Notes: generated from the letters alone by a model not told the origin. A stretch of 64,000 bases of DNA from Sphingomicrobium sp. XHP0239 (GCF_039555325.1 NZ_CP154608.1:1674001-1738000), one strand, 5' to 3'. Counted from the stretch's first letter, positions 8,707-18,482 are shown. Numbers and translations are program-made.

Positions 8707-9213
8707 GTGCCGCGCGTGAGCGAGGAAACGGATCTTTCGTCCGAGGACACTCCCGGCGTCATCGCGCCGCCGCCGCTGATCTTCGGCGTTCCGCTCGTGC
8801 TCGGAATCGTTTTCCACAAGACCGTCGGCGGCTTCGACCTGCCGCTCTACATCCTGAGCTGGCCTGTGCGCGCGTTCGGCGGCGCCGCCGTCGCGATCGT
8901 GGGTGCCGCGTTCATCGCAACGGCGCTGTGGCAGTTCCGCCGCGCGGAAACGCCACCCGAACCGTGGGAACCGACCCGCGCGCTGACCTTCGCGGGCCCC
9001 TATCGGCTGACGCGCAACCCCATGGATCTGGGCATGGCCTTCATCTATTTCGGGATCACGCTCATCGCGGGCTGCCTGGTCATGCTGGCGTTTCTGATTC
9101 CCGTCCTCTTCGTCGTCGACCGGTTCGTGATCGCGCGCGAAGAAGCGTATCTCTCGCGCCGGTTCGGGCGTCCCTATCGCGACTATCAGGCACGCTCGCG
9201 CCGCTGGCTGTAA
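8707..9213 (+). CDS. Methyltransferase-like integral membrane protein (isoprenylcysteine methyltransferase/PEMT fold)
   Basis: Membrane protein of 168 residues with about four hydrophobic segments. The C-terminal block [14 protein letters not shown] followed by an [23 protein letters not shown] tail is the signature of the ICMT/NnrU/PEMT-type membrane methyltransferases, where it binds S-adenosylmethionine. The acceptor is unknown. The start is a GTG at 8707 or 8716, divergent from panB with a 39-base gap. Confidence 0.8.
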   Translation: MPRVSEETDLSSEDTPGVIAPPPLIFGVPLVLGIVFHKTVGGFDLPLYILSWPVRAFGGAAVAIVGAAFIATALWQFRRAETPPEPWEPTRALTFAGPYRLTRNPMDLGMAFIYFGITLIAGCLVMLAFLIPVLFVVDRFVIAREEAYLSRRFGRPYRDYQARSRRWL

Positions 9214-9248
9214 TGGAACATTCGCGGCCATCCTCGCGTCATCGCGGC

Positions 9249-9758
9249 ATGAAACAGACTTTTCTTATCGCTCCCGCCCTTGCCCTCGCCCTCGCCGCCT
9301 GCGCCACCGAATCCTCACCGGCGCTGATCGTGCCCGCCAGCATCGCCGGCACCAGCGTGGAAGAAGAGTGGCGCGAGCTTGCCGCTCAGGAACAGGGCCT
9401 GATCGAAGATGTCGACGAAGCGAGCGACGAAGTGGAAGATGCTGAACGCGACCTGCGCGACGCGCGCAATCGCCTCGCCTCCTCCCGCGACGATCTTCAG
9501 GTCGCGCGGGACAATTATCGCGCGTACGAAAGCGCGCCCTCGCCCGTCGGCGATCCGGAAACCGTCGCCGCCGAGCAGCGCCGCCGTGCCGACGCCGCCG
9601 AAGCCGTCAGCGACGCGCAGGACGATGTGCGGGATCGCTCCAACCGTGTCGATCGCGCCGAGCGCGACCTGGCCGCAGCGCGCAGCGAGCTCGAGCAGGC
9701 GGAGCGCAATCTCGCCGATATCCGCTCGCGCCGCGAAAACCTCGAATATCGCTATTAG
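9249..9758 (+). CDS. Coiled-coil lipoprotein, function unknown
   Basis: Predicted lipoprotein of 169 residues: hydrophobic signal peptide with lipobox LAAC (Cys18), then an almost entirely helical, charged region with repeated heptads of Asp/Glu/Arg/Ala from about 45 to 165, interrupted near 100 by a Ser/Pro loop ([11 protein letters not shown]). This suggests a hairpin of two antiparallel helices in the periplasm. I do not recognise a named family. It ends only three bases before the convergent DUF427 gene. Confidence 0.8.
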   Translation: MKQTFLIAPALALALAACATESSPALIVPASIAGTSVEEEWRELAAQEQGLIEDVDEASDEVEDAERDLRDARNRLASSRDDLQVARDNYRAYESAPSPVGDPETVAAEQRRRADAAEAVSDAQDDVRDRSNRVDRAERDLAAARSELEQAERNLADIRSRRENLEYRY

Positions 9759-9761
9759 GGT

Positions 9762-10043
9762 CTAGGAAACCTCGACGCCCTTCCAGAAGGCGATGCGGTC
9801 CTTGATCTCGCTCGCCTTCTCCTTGGGCTCCTTGTAGGTCCAGGCCGCATCGCTGTTGGTCACGCCATCGGCGCGGATCGAATAATAGCTCGCCTCGCCC
9901 TTCCACGGGCAGTGGCTGGTGGTGTCGGACGGCACGAGCCGGTCCATCTTCACATCGCTCCGCGGAAAATAATGATTGTTCTCGACGACGACGGTGTCGT
10001 CGCTGTCGGCGATCGTCTCGCCGTTCCAGACTGCCTTGACCAT
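9762..10043 (-). CDS. DUF427 domain protein
   Basis: Small protein of 93 residues consisting of one DUF427 domain: the WNGETIADSDDT, ENNHYFPRSDV and CPWKGEASYYSI blocks with the conserved CPWKG turn and the final IAFWKGVEV are characteristic. The fold is a small beta barrel and no enzymatic role is established. The ATG at 10043 is preceded by AAGGAGAGAT, a strong ribosome site. Convergent with the coiled-coil lipoprotein. Confidence 0.88.
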   Translation of the reverse strand: MVKAVWNGETIADSDDTVVVENNHYFPRSDVKMDRLVPSDTTSHCPWKGEASYYSIRADGVTNSDAAWTYKEPKEKASEIKDRIAFWKGVEVS

Positions 10044-10095
10044 GATATCTCTCCTTTGCCCTACCAACGGCGGCGGGCGGAGAGGCGTTCCGGCG

Positions 10096-10455
10096 TTACT
10101 CGTGGATCCCCGTCATCTTCTCGTAGCCGGTCGAATCATAGCCGATCAGGATCGTGTCCCCGTCGGTCACCACCGGCCGCTTGATCATGCTCGGGTGCGC
10201 GGCCATCAGCGTGATCGCCTTGTCCGCGTCCATGTCCTTCTTGAGCACGTCGGGAAGCTCGCGAAAGGTCGTGCCGCGCTTATTGAGAAGCGGCTCCCAC
10301 CCTTCCTCCAGCACCCACATTTCGAGAACGTCCTTGTCGATCCCCGACTTCTTGTAGTCGTGGAAGACATAGGGGATCTGGCGCTTCTCGAACCAGGTCT
10401 TGGCTTTCTTGATCGTATCGCAATTGGCGATACCGTACATGGTGATCGTGTTCAC
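10096..10455 (-). CDS. ArsC/Spx-family protein, YffB-like
   Basis: Thioredoxin-fold protein of 119 residues of the arsenate-reductase-like family. The MYGIANCDTIKKAKTWFE opening with its single cysteine, the GWEPLLNKRGTTFREL block and the IKRPVV cis-Pro segment match the E. coli YffB branch, which is thought to be glutathione-dependent rather than a true arsenate reductase. A GTG at 10455 gives five residues before the first strand; a longer in-frame start is not supported by the family. No arsenic genes are nearby. Confidence 0.88.
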   Translation of the reverse strand: MNTITMYGIANCDTIKKAKTWFEKRQIPYVFHDYKKSGIDKDVLEMWVLEEGWEPLLNKRGTTFRELPDVLKKDMDADKAITLMAAHPSMIKRPVVTDGDTILIGYDSTGYEKMTGIHE

Positions 10456-10533
10456 GGGGGGCCCTTTCGCTCTCTGGCTCGCCATATGCGCGGGGACAGC
10501 CACCGCTTCAAGGGAGAAGCGGCGGATGCACCC

Positions 10534-11931
10534 TCAGCGCGCGGTCTCGCCGCTGCGCCGTCCGCGCTTCCACACGACCCACCAGATCATCGCGACCGCG
10601 ATACTTCCGCCGACGAGGTTCGCGACCAGTTCGGCAATATAGACACCGTCCCCATTCTCCTGGAGGAGCCAGGCCACCGGAACCATCACGGCGAGCACCC
10701 GGAACAGGCTCTGCACCAACGCATTGCCCGCGAAATCGAGCGCGTTGAGAGCCCCGTTGGCGACGATCAGAAGCCCGTAGCCCGCATATCCCCACGCCGC
10801 GATGCTGAGGTAACGCGAGACCGCATCGATGACCTCCGGATCCTCGCTGAAGATACCGCCGAGGCTTTCCCGGAATGCGACCAGAAGAGCGCCGATGCCG
10901 AGCCCGTAGGCGACGCAGAAGCCCGCCGAATAGACGAGCGCACTGCGCACCCGGTCCATCTGTCCGGCGCCCCAATTCTGTCCGACGATCGCCCCGATCG
11001 ATGCCGACAGGCCGAGCAGCGGCACCACCGCGAAACTCTGGATCCGTCCGCCGGTACCGAACCCCGCCACCGCCGCCTCTCCCGCGCCCGCCGCCAGAAA
11101 GGCGGTCAGGACCGACAGGCCGATGGGATTGATGGAATTGGAAAAGGCGGCGGGTGCCCCGACCCGCGCCAGTGCTGCGGTCCCGCGACGCCAGTCGCAC
11201 TGGCCCAATGTCTTGGGCTGCAACGGAAGCGCGCTACGTTGCAGGAAGAAGAAGCCCGCCAGACAACCCGCGATCCATCCGCCGATGGTGGCATAGGCCG
11301 CGCCCGCGATCCCGAAGCCCTCGAACCCGAACGCACCGGTGATAAGGATCGGATCGAGGATCCAGTTCGCCGCCGCGTAGAAGAGCAGCACCGAACTCGC
11401 TCGCTTCGCCAGTCCCTGCCCGCGCAGGCACCCGTTCGCCCCCATGTTCACGAGCAGCAGCGGAAAGCCGAGCGCGAACGGTCCCATATAGGCCGTGATC
11501 AGCGGAATCATCTCCGCATCCGCCTGCATCAGCCGGAACAGGGGCCCGTTGAACAGAAAGAGCGCCAGCCCGATTGCCAACCCGAACGCTGCTGCCAGCA
11601 CGATGCCCATATTGCCGCGCTGCCGTGCCTTTTCCTCGTCGCCTTCGCCCAGGGCGCGGCCGGTGACGCTGGAAATCCCCGCAATCACGCCGACGCCCAG
11701 CGACGACAGGGCGACCGTGACGGGAAAGATGAAACTAACCGCCGCCAGCTCGCTCGCGCCCAGCTGTCCGATGAAGTACGCATCGATGATCCCCACGCTC
11801 ATCAGCGCCGCACCCCCGGCCATCATCGGCAGGGTCTGGGTGACGAGATGGCCGGGAATCGATCCGGTGACGAGCTTCGCCTGCTTCTTCTGCACGGGCG
11901 TGTCGGAACGGGCGGGGGCGTCGGCGGGCAT
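10534..11931 (-). CDS. MATE-family multidrug/metabolite efflux transporter
   Basis: Integral membrane antiporter of 465 residues with about twelve hydrophobic segments in two homologous halves. The N-terminal half begins with IPGHLVTQTLPMMAGGAALMSVGIIDAYFIGQLG and the second half contains the repeated SINPIGLSVLTAFLAAGAG region and GQNWGAG, all typical MATE signatures. Such transporters exchange cationic drugs or metabolites for Na+ or H+. The substrate is not predictable. Start codon ATG at 11931; the next minus-strand gene upstream is a DMT transporter 56 bases away. Confidence 0.93.
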   Translation of the reverse strand: MPADAPARSDTPVQKKQAKLVTGSIPGHLVTQTLPMMAGGAALMSVGIIDAYFIGQLGASELAAVSFIFPVTVALSSLGVGVIAGISSVTGRALGEGDEEKARQRGNMGIVLAAAFGLAIGLALFLFNGPLFRLMQADAEMIPLITAYMGPFALGFPLLLVNMGANGCLRGQGLAKRASSVLLFYAAANWILDPILITGAFGFEGFGIAGAAYATIGGWIAGCLAGFFFLQRSALPLQPKTLGQCDWRRGTAALARVGAPAAFSNSINPIGLSVLTAFLAAGAGEAAVAGFGTGGRIQSFAVVPLLGLSASIGAIVGQNWGAGQMDRVRSALVYSAGFCVAYGLGIGALLVAFRESLGGIFSEDPEVIDAVSRYLSIAAWGYAGYGLLIVANGALNALDFAGNALVQSLFRVLAVMVPVAWLLQENGDGVYIAELVANLVGGSIAVAMIWWVVWKRGRRSGETAR

Positions 11932-11987
11932 GGCTCGGCGCTAGTCGATAGGGAAAGGGAGGGCCAGCCCGCCCTTTGGGCCCAGGG

Positions 11988-12890
11988 TCAGCGCGTCCGA
12001 TCGCGCATCGCGAGCGCAACCCCTCCGAGCACCAGCGCCCCCGCCATCGCCAGTCGCATCGTCGGCGCTTCGCCCAGCAGTGGCCACGCCATCAACGCGG
12101 CGGCGATCGGGGTCGCCAGCTGCACCGCCGCCACCCCGCCGAGCGAAAGGCGGGGCGCAACGCGGTACCAGGCGACATAACCCAGCCCACTAGTCAACGC
12201 CCCCGACAGGATGGCGAGCACGAGGCCTTCGCCCGAAACCGGCTCGCGAAGGAGCAGCAGCGGTCCGACGAGCAGGGCGGCCACCACGAAGCTGGCCGCC
12301 GTCGCCCGTGCGGCGCCTTTCGCCCCGGCATGTCCGATGAGCGTGTAGGCGCCCCATGCGATCCCCGCACCGATCATCAGTATCGCCGCGATCGGATCGA
12401 CCCGCCCCGCGCCCGGAAGAAGCAGCGCCGCGACGCCGGCGAACGCGAGGCCGATGCCCGCGAAACCGACCGGCCCCACGCGGCCGCCGCGAAGAAGCCC
12501 GCCCGCGATCACGCTGGTCTGCACGGCGGCGAAGAGGATCAGCGCCCCGCTGGCCGCCCCAAGCTCGACATAGGCAAAGGCGAATAGCACGGCGTAGGCC
12601 GCCAGCGCCGCCCCGCCTCTCGAATGGTCGCGCACCCGCACTCCGCGCAGCATGGGAAGAAGGATCGCCGCCCCTGCTGCCAGCCGGATTGCCGCGAACG
12701 CTCCCGGTCCGGTCGATCCCTCCTCGAGCGCCGCGCGGGCGAACAGCGAATTGGCCGCGAAGGCGAAGATCGCGAGCAGGCCGAGGAGCCAGAGCCCCGC
12801 CCGGTCCTCAGTCCGCGTAATCGATCCGCACCTTGGCCGCCGCCGCCTCGGCGAGCTCGCGGGCCCGGTCGGTCCCGGCTCCCGGCGCAC
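11988..12890 (-). CDS. EamA/DMT-superfamily transporter, start uncertain
   Basis: Ten-helix drug/metabolite transporter with two EamA repeats; the second repeat has [25 protein letters not shown] and ends with the usual GAALVLGG-like helix. The substrate is unknown. The coordinates use the only standard in-frame start before the first helix (GTG 12890), but that adds about 30 Arg/Pro-rich residues read from an alternative frame of purT. The family N-terminus would begin near the RAGLWLLG segment at about 12800, where no ATG, GTG or TTG exists; an ATT at 12821 is the nearest rare candidate. Translation is probably coupled to the end of purT at 12808. Confidence 0.82.
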   Translation of the reverse strand: MRREPGPTGPASSPRRRRPRCGSITRTEDRAGLWLLGLLAIFAFAANSLFARAALEEGSTGPGAFAAIRLAAGAAILLPMLRGVRVRDHSRGGAALAAYAVLFAFAYVELGAASGALILFAAVQTSVIAGGLLRGGRVGPVGFAGIGLAFAGVAALLLPGAGRVDPIAAILMIGAGIAWGAYTLIGHAGAKGAARATAASFVVAALLVGPLLLLREPVSGEGLVLAILSGALTSGLGYVAWYRVAPRLSLGGVAAVQLATPIAAALMAWPLLGEAPTMRLAMAGALVLGGVALAMRDRTR

Positions 12891-13986
12891 TCACCAGCGC
12901 GACGCCCATTCGCCGATAGGACCGCGTCACGGGCTTGCCGAAGACGCGCACGTCGACCTGCGTACCAGGGGGTGCGTCCATTGCCTCGGCCAGACCCGTG
13001 ATCGCGAAATCCTCCGCCTCCCGGTCGGCGAGGACGACCGCACTCGCGCTCGGTCGTGCGGCGATCTGGTCGGGGACGGGCAGGCCCAGGATCGCACGGG
13101 CGTGCAGATCGAACTCGCTCAGGTTCTGACTGATCAGGGTCACCATCCCCGTATCGTGGGGACGCGGCGACAGTTCGGAGAAGATCACCTCGTCGCCGGT
13201 CACGAAGAACTCGACGCCGAACAGGCCGTGTCCTCCCAAGCGGTTCACCACCGTCTTCGCCATGGCCTGCGCCATCGCCAGTGCCGCCTCGCTCATCGCA
13301 TGCGGCTGCCAGCTGGTGCGATAGTCGCCCTGTTCCTGCCGGTGCCCGACGGGCGGACAGAAGCTCACTCCATCCTGGTGCCGCACGGTCAGCAACGTGA
13401 TCTCGTAATCGAAATCGACGAACCCTTCCGCGATCACTCGCACCCGGTCGCCGCGCATCCCCGCGCGCGCATAGTCCCACGAGGTTTCCAGATCGCTCGG
13501 GCGGTAGGCAATCGACTGCCCCTTTCCGCTCGAACTCATCACCGGTTTGACCACCAGCGGAAAGCCGATCGCCGCGCCCGCCGCCTCCAGCTCCTCGAAA
13601 CTCTCCGCGTAGCGATAGGGCGAGGTCGCCAGCCCAAGTTCGCCCGCCGCCAGGTCGCGGATCGCGTCGCGGTTCATCGTCAGCCGCGCGGCCTCGGCGG
13701 TCGGAACGACGTGCCATCCTTCGCCTTCCAGCTCCACCAGCATTTCGGTGCGGATCGCCTCGATCTCGGGCACGATATGGTCGGGCCGATGTTTCTCGAC
13801 CGCCGCGCGCAGTGCCGCGCCGTCGAGCATCGAAAACACTTCCGCCGCATCGGCGACCTGCATCGCGGGCGCACCCTCATAGGCGTCGCAGGCGATGACC
13901 CGGCACCCGAGACGCTGGCAGGAAATCACGAATTCCTTGCCCAGCTCTCCCGATCCCAGCAACAGCACGGTCGCGGTCGGGGTCAT
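12808..13986 (-). CDS. purT: Formate-dependent phosphoribosylglycinamide formyltransferase PurT
   Basis: GAR transformylase 2, an ATP-grasp enzyme that makes FGAR from GAR, formate and ATP without folate. It is 392 residues, the same length as the E. coli enzyme. The N-terminal [13 protein letters not shown] block, the [17 protein letters not shown]-binding loop, the [22 protein letters not shown] segment and the [28 protein letters not shown] block are all present. The ATG at 13986 was preferred to upstream in-frame codons because it gives the family N-terminus. It is divergent from the AI-2E transporter with a 148-base gap. Confidence 0.96.
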   Translation of the reverse strand: MTPTATVLLLGSGELGKEFVISCQRLGCRVIACDAYEGAPAMQVADAAEVFSMLDGAALRAAVEKHRPDHIVPEIEAIRTEMLVELEGEGWHVVPTAEAARLTMNRDAIRDLAAGELGLATSPYRYAESFEELEAAGAAIGFPLVVKPVMSSSGKGQSIAYRPSDLETSWDYARAGMRGDRVRVIAEGFVDFDYEITLLTVRHQDGVSFCPPVGHRQEQGDYRTSWQPHAMSEAALAMAQAMAKTVVNRLGGHGLFGVEFFVTGDEVIFSELSPRPHDTGMVTLISQNLSEFDLHARAILGLPVPDQIAARPSASAVVLADREAEDFAITGLAEAMDAPPGTQVDVRVFGKPVTRSYRRMGVALVSAPGAGTDRARELAEAAAAKVRIDYAD

Positions 13987-14134
13987 GCGGCAATCCTCGC
14001 GTCTGTTATCATGCCGTGGCCCTAGCCGAGGCGGCGGGTGCGCAAAAGGGGCGCGGCGCGACAAAACTTGCCATCCCGCCACGGGAGGGCCAACCATTCG
14101 CCCGAAAGATCAGGCACGATCAGGGGGAAACGTC

Positions 14135-15214
14135 ATGGCGGGATCGATGGGCGAATTGGTGCGGCGCACACTGGTCGTGCTGCTGCTGGTCGGAATCGCG
14201 CTCGTTGTGCCGATCCTGTCGACCACGTTGATGCTGATCTTCGGCGCCATCCTGGTCGCGATCCTGATCCGCTCGGCCGCTTGGCCGTACATGCGGCTGG
14301 GGCTGGGAAATGCGCCGTCGGTCCTCTTGGGACTGGTGACGATCCTCCTGCTGCTCGGCGGTTTCGGCTGGCTGTTCGGTGCCCAGCTCTCGGGCCAGTT
14401 CGGCGAACTTCAGGCGCAGCTGACCGCGGCCGTTCCCGAATTGCGTGCACGTCTTTCCACGTTGCCGGTGGTCGGATCGCTGGCGGGGCAGACGCCGGAC
14501 ATCCAGCAGATTGCCGGCCGCGCGCTGGGTTTCGCCTTCGGCCTCCTCGGCCTCGTCACCAACCTCGTGCTGGTGATCGTGGGCGCCGCCTATCTCGCGC
14601 TCGAACCCGATGTCTACAAACGCGGTCTAGCGCGCCTCTTCCCCAAGGGCCGCGCCGAAAAGATCATCGAAGCGCTGGAGGTCAGCGGGCATGCGCTCAA
14701 ACGCTACCTTCTCGGCCAGCTTCTCACGATGGCGATCGTGGGCGGGATGGTTTGGATCGGTCTCGAACTGATCGGGGTCCCCTCCGCCGCCGCATTGGGC
14801 CTCACCATCGGTATCGCCAATTTCATTCCGCTCGTCGGCCCGTTCATCGGGGCCATACCCGGTCTCGTCATCGCCTTCTCCGCGGTGCCCGACATGTTTC
14901 TCTACGCCCTGCTCGTCTACGTCGTGGCGCAACAGCTCGAAGGAAACGTGCTCACCCCCATGGTGCAGAACATGGCGGTTTCCATCCCGCCCGCGCTGCT
15001 GATCTTCGCGCTGGCGGCGCTGGGGAGCCTGTTCGGTTTCATCGGCGTCATCCTCGCCGCCCCGCTGACCGTCGTGATCTACACCCTGGTCACCATGCTC
15101 TGGACCCGCGACACGCTCGGCCATGACGTAAAGGTCCCGGGTGGCAAGAGGAGACGCGAACATCAGGCAGACGAAGATGCCAGCGTTCCGACGTGCGAAC
15201 AGCAGCCGGGTTGA
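14135..15214 (+). CDS. AI-2E-family transporter (PerM-like) membrane protein
   Basis: Polytopic inner-membrane protein of 359 residues. A first pair of helices (15-60), a third helix followed by a periplasmic helical segment, then a cluster of helices ending with GFIGVILAAPLTVVIYTLV. The signatures GIANFIPLVGPFIGAIPG and EGNVLTPMVQNMAVSIPPALLIFAL define the AI-2E/PerM family. Members export autoinducer-2 or act as Na+/H+ antiporters, so the name should be taken as a family label only. AGGGGGAAA precedes the ATG at 14135. Its stop overlaps the next gene's start. Confidence 0.9.
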   Translation: MAGSMGELVRRTLVVLLLVGIALVVPILSTTLMLIFGAILVAILIRSAAWPYMRLGLGNAPSVLLGLVTILLLLGGFGWLFGAQLSGQFGELQAQLTAAVPELRARLSTLPVVGSLAGQTPDIQQIAGRALGFAFGLLGLVTNLVLVIVGAAYLALEPDVYKRGLARLFPKGRAEKIIEALEVSGHALKRYLLGQLLTMAIVGGMVWIGLELIGVPSAAALGLTIGIANFIPLVGPFIGAIPGLVIAFSAVPDMFLYALLVYVVAQQLEGNVLTPMVQNMAVSIPPALLIFALAALGSLFGFIGVILAAPLTVVIYTLVTMLWTRDTLGHDVKVPGGKRRREHQADEDASVPTCEQQPG

Positions 15215-15885
15215 TGGCGCGCTTCGATCGGGACGGCCGTCCCATTCCCGATCCGGTCAAGCCGAGCCGCTCGTCCCGGCGATCGCCGCACCCGGATAGC
15301 AAATGGGAAAGTGCGAAGGAGCGCCTCGCCGAATGGCGGCAGCAGATCGCGGACCTGTCCGAGACCGGAGAGAAAAGACCGAAACCGGTGACCATCATCC
15401 TCACGATGGCGGGGGTCGCCATCTTCGGGATGGAGTTTGCCGACCTCATATTCGAGGACAGGAGCCCGCTCGTCGTGACCGGCAGTGAACCGGCGCGCGC
15501 CGTACCCCAACCGTTCGACATCACGGCAGTGCAAGCCGCTCGCTGGCAGGATGCCGATCCCGAGGGCTTCACGAATTTTCTGCGCAGCCCCGACATCGTC
15601 GTCCGCGGTATGGTCGCGGCGCTCGACGTCGCCGACGGCGCTTCGGATCGTGTCGCACTGGATACCGACTCGCCGCGGCCGATCCAACTCGATGTCGAAG
15701 CGTCCGACGACCCCGCGATCGCGCTTCTGTCGGTCGGCGAGGCTCATCGGTTCCGCTGCTCGCGCGGCGCGGTTCACGAGGGCGAAGTGCTTCTGTTCGA
15801 CTGCCGCTACTGGGGGAAGGAAGACCCCGAGGCGCTGGCCGAGGCAAACGTGCCACCCCCCGTCATCACCGTCCGCGCCCCGTGA
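15214..15885 (+). CDS. Single-span membrane protein with possible periplasmic OB-fold domain, unknown
   Basis: Protein of 223 residues: a basic, Arg/Ser-rich cytoplasmic N-terminus of about 60 residues, one hydrophobic segment near 62-78 (VTIILTMAGVAIFGMEFADL), then a periplasmic domain. The strand pattern with IVVRGMVAALDVADG, IQLDVEA and FRCSRGAVHEGEVLLFDCRY resembles tRNA_anti-like OB-fold domains; this is an inference from pattern only. The ATG at 15214 overlaps the transporter's TGA by one base, implying translational coupling. No named family is recognised. Confidence 0.75.
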   Translation: MARFDRDGRPIPDPVKPSRSSRRSPHPDSKWESAKERLAEWRQQIADLSETGEKRPKPVTIILTMAGVAIFGMEFADLIFEDRSPLVVTGSEPARAVPQPFDITAVQAARWQDADPEGFTNFLRSPDIVVRGMVAALDVADGASDRVALDTDSPRPIQLDVEASDDPAIALLSVGEAHRFRCSRGAVHEGEVLLFDCRYWGKEDPEALAEANVPPPVITVRAP

Positions 15886-15915
15886 AGACTGTTCAGGAGA
15901 GCGGGCCCGAAAACG

Positions 15916-15943
15916 AAAAAGGGGCCGCCGAACCGGCAGCCCC
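15916..15943 (-). terminator. Rho-independent terminator of the CHRD lipoprotein gene
   Basis: A GC-rich hairpin with arms at 15921-15930 and 15934-15943, a three-base loop and one internal mismatch, followed on the minus strand by five Ts. It lies 25 bases past the minus-strand stop at 15968, and also sits in the convergent space after the gene ending at 15885. Confidence 0.75.
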
Positions 15944-15967
15944 TTCGAATGTGAGTGGTGACCCGAC

Positions 15968-16420
15968 CTAGTTGTCGTAGTCGTAGAGCTGACCGCGGAT
16001 CGCACCGTTCGGATATTCGGCGGTGTGGATCTGCACGTAATGCATCGATGGCATCCGTTCGATATGATCGCGAACCGGACCGTCGCTGTTGACGCAGCCG
16101 GACCAGGTCCCGTCATTGTCCTCGAGCGTCACAACGGGGCGACCCGTCTGGCCTTCGTTACCTTCATGAATGTGCGCGGCGGTCGGAACCACTCCGCGAA
16201 CTTCGTCGATTTCGTAGCAGACACGGTCGAGCGTTCCGGAGACCGTCACCTCGGCACGGGCGTAGCCGTCCATGTCGCCGCCACCCGGGACTTTGTCTCC
16301 GGTCAGGTACGCGGTGTAGGTATCGTCGACATTCTCGACGAGCGTTTCTTGCGCGGTCGCGCACGCGCCCAGAAGTGCCGTTCCGGCTGCCAGTGCGGCA
16401 ATTTTCGTAATGGTCATCAT
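15968..16420 (-). CDS. CHRD-domain lipoprotein
   Basis: Predicted lipoprotein of 150 residues. The signal peptide ends in the lipobox LGAC (Cys20). The mature part is one CHRD domain: YTAYLTGDKVPG, ARAEVTVSGTLDRVCYEIDEVRG, AAHIHEG, ending with YVQIHTAEYPNGAIRGQL, the classic HTxxxPxGxIRGQ signature. CHRD domains are beta-rich secreted modules of uncertain function in bacteria. The tandem ATG at 16420 is preceded by GGGAGAAGGA. A longer upstream in-frame start would remove the lipobox from the N-terminus. Confidence 0.88.
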   Translation of the reverse strand: MMTITKIAALAAGTALLGACATAQETLVENVDDTYTAYLTGDKVPGGGDMDGYARAEVTVSGTLDRVCYEIDEVRGVVPTAAHIHEGNEGQTGRPVVTLEDNDGTWSGCVNSDGPVRDHIERMPSMHYVQIHTAEYPNGAIRGQLYDYDN

Positions 16421-16529
16421 TCCTTCTCCCTGTCGGTGGTTCTTCACACTAGAAAATGGGAGAGAAGAGAGGGTCGTTCCGGAGGTGCGACGAATGGTGC
16501 CTTTCATGCGCTCGCTGTAGGAATAGCCG

Positions 16530-16742
16530 CTAACGAAGGCTTTCGTCCGAAGAAGACGCATCGCGGCGATCGGCGATCTCCTGCACCTGCGCTTCGACTT
16601 CTTCGTGCCGTTCTTCGTCGCTTACGACCATCGCCTCGATCGGCAGATCGTTATGCAAGTTCACTTCGGCTTCGGCCTGCCCACAGGCAGCGACGGCGCC
16701 ACCCAAAAGGGCGAGCGTCAACAGTTTGATTTTCATGTACAT
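16530..16742 (-). CDS. Small lipoprotein, function unknown
   Basis: Predicted lipoprotein of 70 residues: a hydrophobic signal peptide with lipobox VAAC (Cys20), then about 50 acidic residues with a short charged helix (DEERHEEVEAQVQEIADRR). No domain is recognised. The ATG at 16736, giving a shorter MKIK start, is equally plausible. Same strand as and 109 bases upstream of the CHRD lipoprotein gene, so the two may be co-expressed. Confidence 0.65.
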   Translation of the reverse strand: MYMKIKLLTLALLGGAVAACGQAEAEVNLHNDLPIEAMVVSDEERHEEVEAQVQEIADRRDASSSDESLR

Positions 16743-16834
16743 ATTCCAGTGATTTGATGTTCACCGGGTGAATGCGCAATTCGGCGATCGGTTCCCTGAA
16801 CGGTGCCTGCCTTACCGGGGAGCGGCCCGGCAGC

Positions 16835-18409
16835 CTACTCCCACTCGATCGTTCCGGGAGGCTTCGACGTATAGTCGTAGACCACGCGGTTGATGCCCTG
16901 CACCTCGTTGACGATGCGCGTCGCCACGTTCTGCAGGAACTGGCTTTCGAAGGGATAGACATCCGCCGTCATCCCATCGACGCTGGTCACCGCGCGAAGG
17001 CCGCATACGCTGTCGTAGGTTCGCGCATCGCCCATCACGCCTACCGTTCGTACCGGCAGCAATACCGCGAAGGCCTGCCAGATCGCATCGTACAGCCCCG
17101 CCTTGCGGATCTCGTCCAGATAGATGGCGTCGGCTTTGCGCAGGATGTCGCACCGTTCCTTCGTCACCTCGCCCGGAATGCGGATCGCCAGCCCCGGCCC
17201 CGGAAAGGGGTGCCGCCCCACGAAGGCATCGGGCAGTCCCAGCTCGCGTCCGAGATCGCGCACCTCATCCTTGAACAATTCGCGCAGCGGCTCGACCAGC
17301 TTCATGTCCATCCGCTCGGGCAGACCGCCGACATTGTGATGACTCTTGATCGTCACGCTCGGGCCGCCGGTAAACGAAACGCTCTCGATGACGTCGGGAT
17401 AGAGCGTTCCCTGCGCGAGGAAGTCCGCGCCGCCGATCTTCCGGGCCTCTTCCTCGAACACGTCGATGAAGGTCTTGCCGATGAACTTGCGCTTCTTCTC
17501 GGGGTCGGTTTCCCCCTCCAGCCCCGCCAGGAAGCGCTCCTCCGCATCCACATGCACGAGCGGAATGTTATAATGGCCCTTGAACAGGCTGACGACCTGC
17601 TCCGCCTCGTTCGCGCGCATCAGTCCGTGATCGACGAAGACACAGGTCAGCTGCTCGCCGATCGCCTCGTGGATCAGCACCGCCGCCACCGCGCTGTCGA
17701 CCCCGCCCGACAGTCCGCAGATAACCTTCGCGTCGCCGACCTGTTCGCGGATCGTCGCGATCTGTGCGTCGCGATAGGCCGCCATCGTCCAGTCGCCTGC
17801 ACAGCCACACACGTGCCGCACGAAATTGGCGATCAGCTTGCCGCCATCCGGGGTGTGCACGACCTCCGGGTGGAATTGGGTGCCGTAGCGCCTGTTTTCC
17901 TCGTTCGCGATGACGGCGAAGGGTGCACCGTCGGACTTGGCGACGATCTCGAACCCGTCGGCGAATTCGGTGACCTTGTCCCCGTGGCTCATCCACACCT
18001 GGTGCCGCTCGCCGACCTCCCACAACCCGTCGAACAGCGCACATTCCTTGGTCACCGTCAGGAACGCTCGCCCGAACTCGCCGCCCTCGCCGGTCTCGTG
18101 CCCGGGCCGCACCTCGCCGCCCAGTTGATGCGTCATCACCTGTTGGCCGTAGCAGATGCCGAGGATCGGCAGACCGCTTTCGAAGACGATCCCGGGCGCA
18201 CGCGGGGAGCCGTCGGCAGGAACGCTGGCCGGGCTTCCCGACAGAATGATGCCCTTGGGCTCCAGTCGCTCGAAGGCTTCCGCGGCCATGGTGAACGGTG
18301 CGATCTCGCAATAGACCCCCGCCTCGCGCACCCGCCGCGCGATCAGCTGGGTGACCTGGCTACCGAAATCCACGATCAGGATGGTGTCGCCGAAATCCGC
18401 TTCGCTCAT
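16835..18409 (-). CDS. guaA: GMP synthase (glutamine-hydrolysing)
   Basis: Converts XMP to GMP with glutamine and ATP. 524 residues, the usual length. The N-terminal class I amidotransferase domain carries [15 protein letters not shown] with the catalytic cysteine and the GTQFHPEV histidine block. The ATP pyrophosphatase domain has the SGGVDS loop, and the C-terminal dimerisation domain ends with the canonical [17 protein letters not shown]. The ATG at 18409 gives the standard N-terminus ([21 protein letters not shown]). No guaB is adjacent. It is preceded by an unusually long, repeat-rich non-coding leader region. Confidence 0.97.
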   Translation of the reverse strand: MSEADFGDTILIVDFGSQVTQLIARRVREAGVYCEIAPFTMAAEAFERLEPKGIILSGSPASVPADGSPRAPGIVFESGLPILGICYGQQVMTHQLGGEVRPGHETGEGGEFGRAFLTVTKECALFDGLWEVGERHQVWMSHGDKVTEFADGFEIVAKSDGAPFAVIANEENRRYGTQFHPEVVHTPDGGKLIANFVRHVCGCAGDWTMAAYRDAQIATIREQVGDAKVICGLSGGVDSAVAAVLIHEAIGEQLTCVFVDHGLMRANEAEQVVSLFKGHYNIPLVHVDAEERFLAGLEGETDPEKKRKFIGKTFIDVFEEEARKIGGADFLAQGTLYPDVIESVSFTGGPSVTIKSHHNVGGLPERMDMKLVEPLRELFKDEVRDLGRELGLPDAFVGRHPFPGPGLAIRIPGEVTKERCDILRKADAIYLDEIRKAGLYDAIWQAFAVLLPVRTVGVMGDARTYDSVCGLRAVTSVDGMTADVYPFESQFLQNVATRIVNEVQGINRVVYDYTSKPPGTIEWE

Positions 18410-18482
18410 GGCCGTCCTCGCAATGCCCCGTTCGTGTCCGGCGCCGAGCGATAGGTGCGGGCGGCGGGGCTGTCCACTCCCG

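Noticed and set aside
9976..12180. 734-codon plus-strand frame opposite the ArsC-like, MATE and DMT genes
   Set aside because: Antisense to three genes with clear family motifs and crosses their intergenic gaps; His/Arg-rich with no domain.
16421..16834. GGAAC-N16/18-CATT pairs upstream of the CHRD and small lipoprotein genes as possible EcfG (general stress) promoters
   Set aside because: The -10-like half is CATT rather than the expected cGTT and the spacing differs between the two; evidence too weak.
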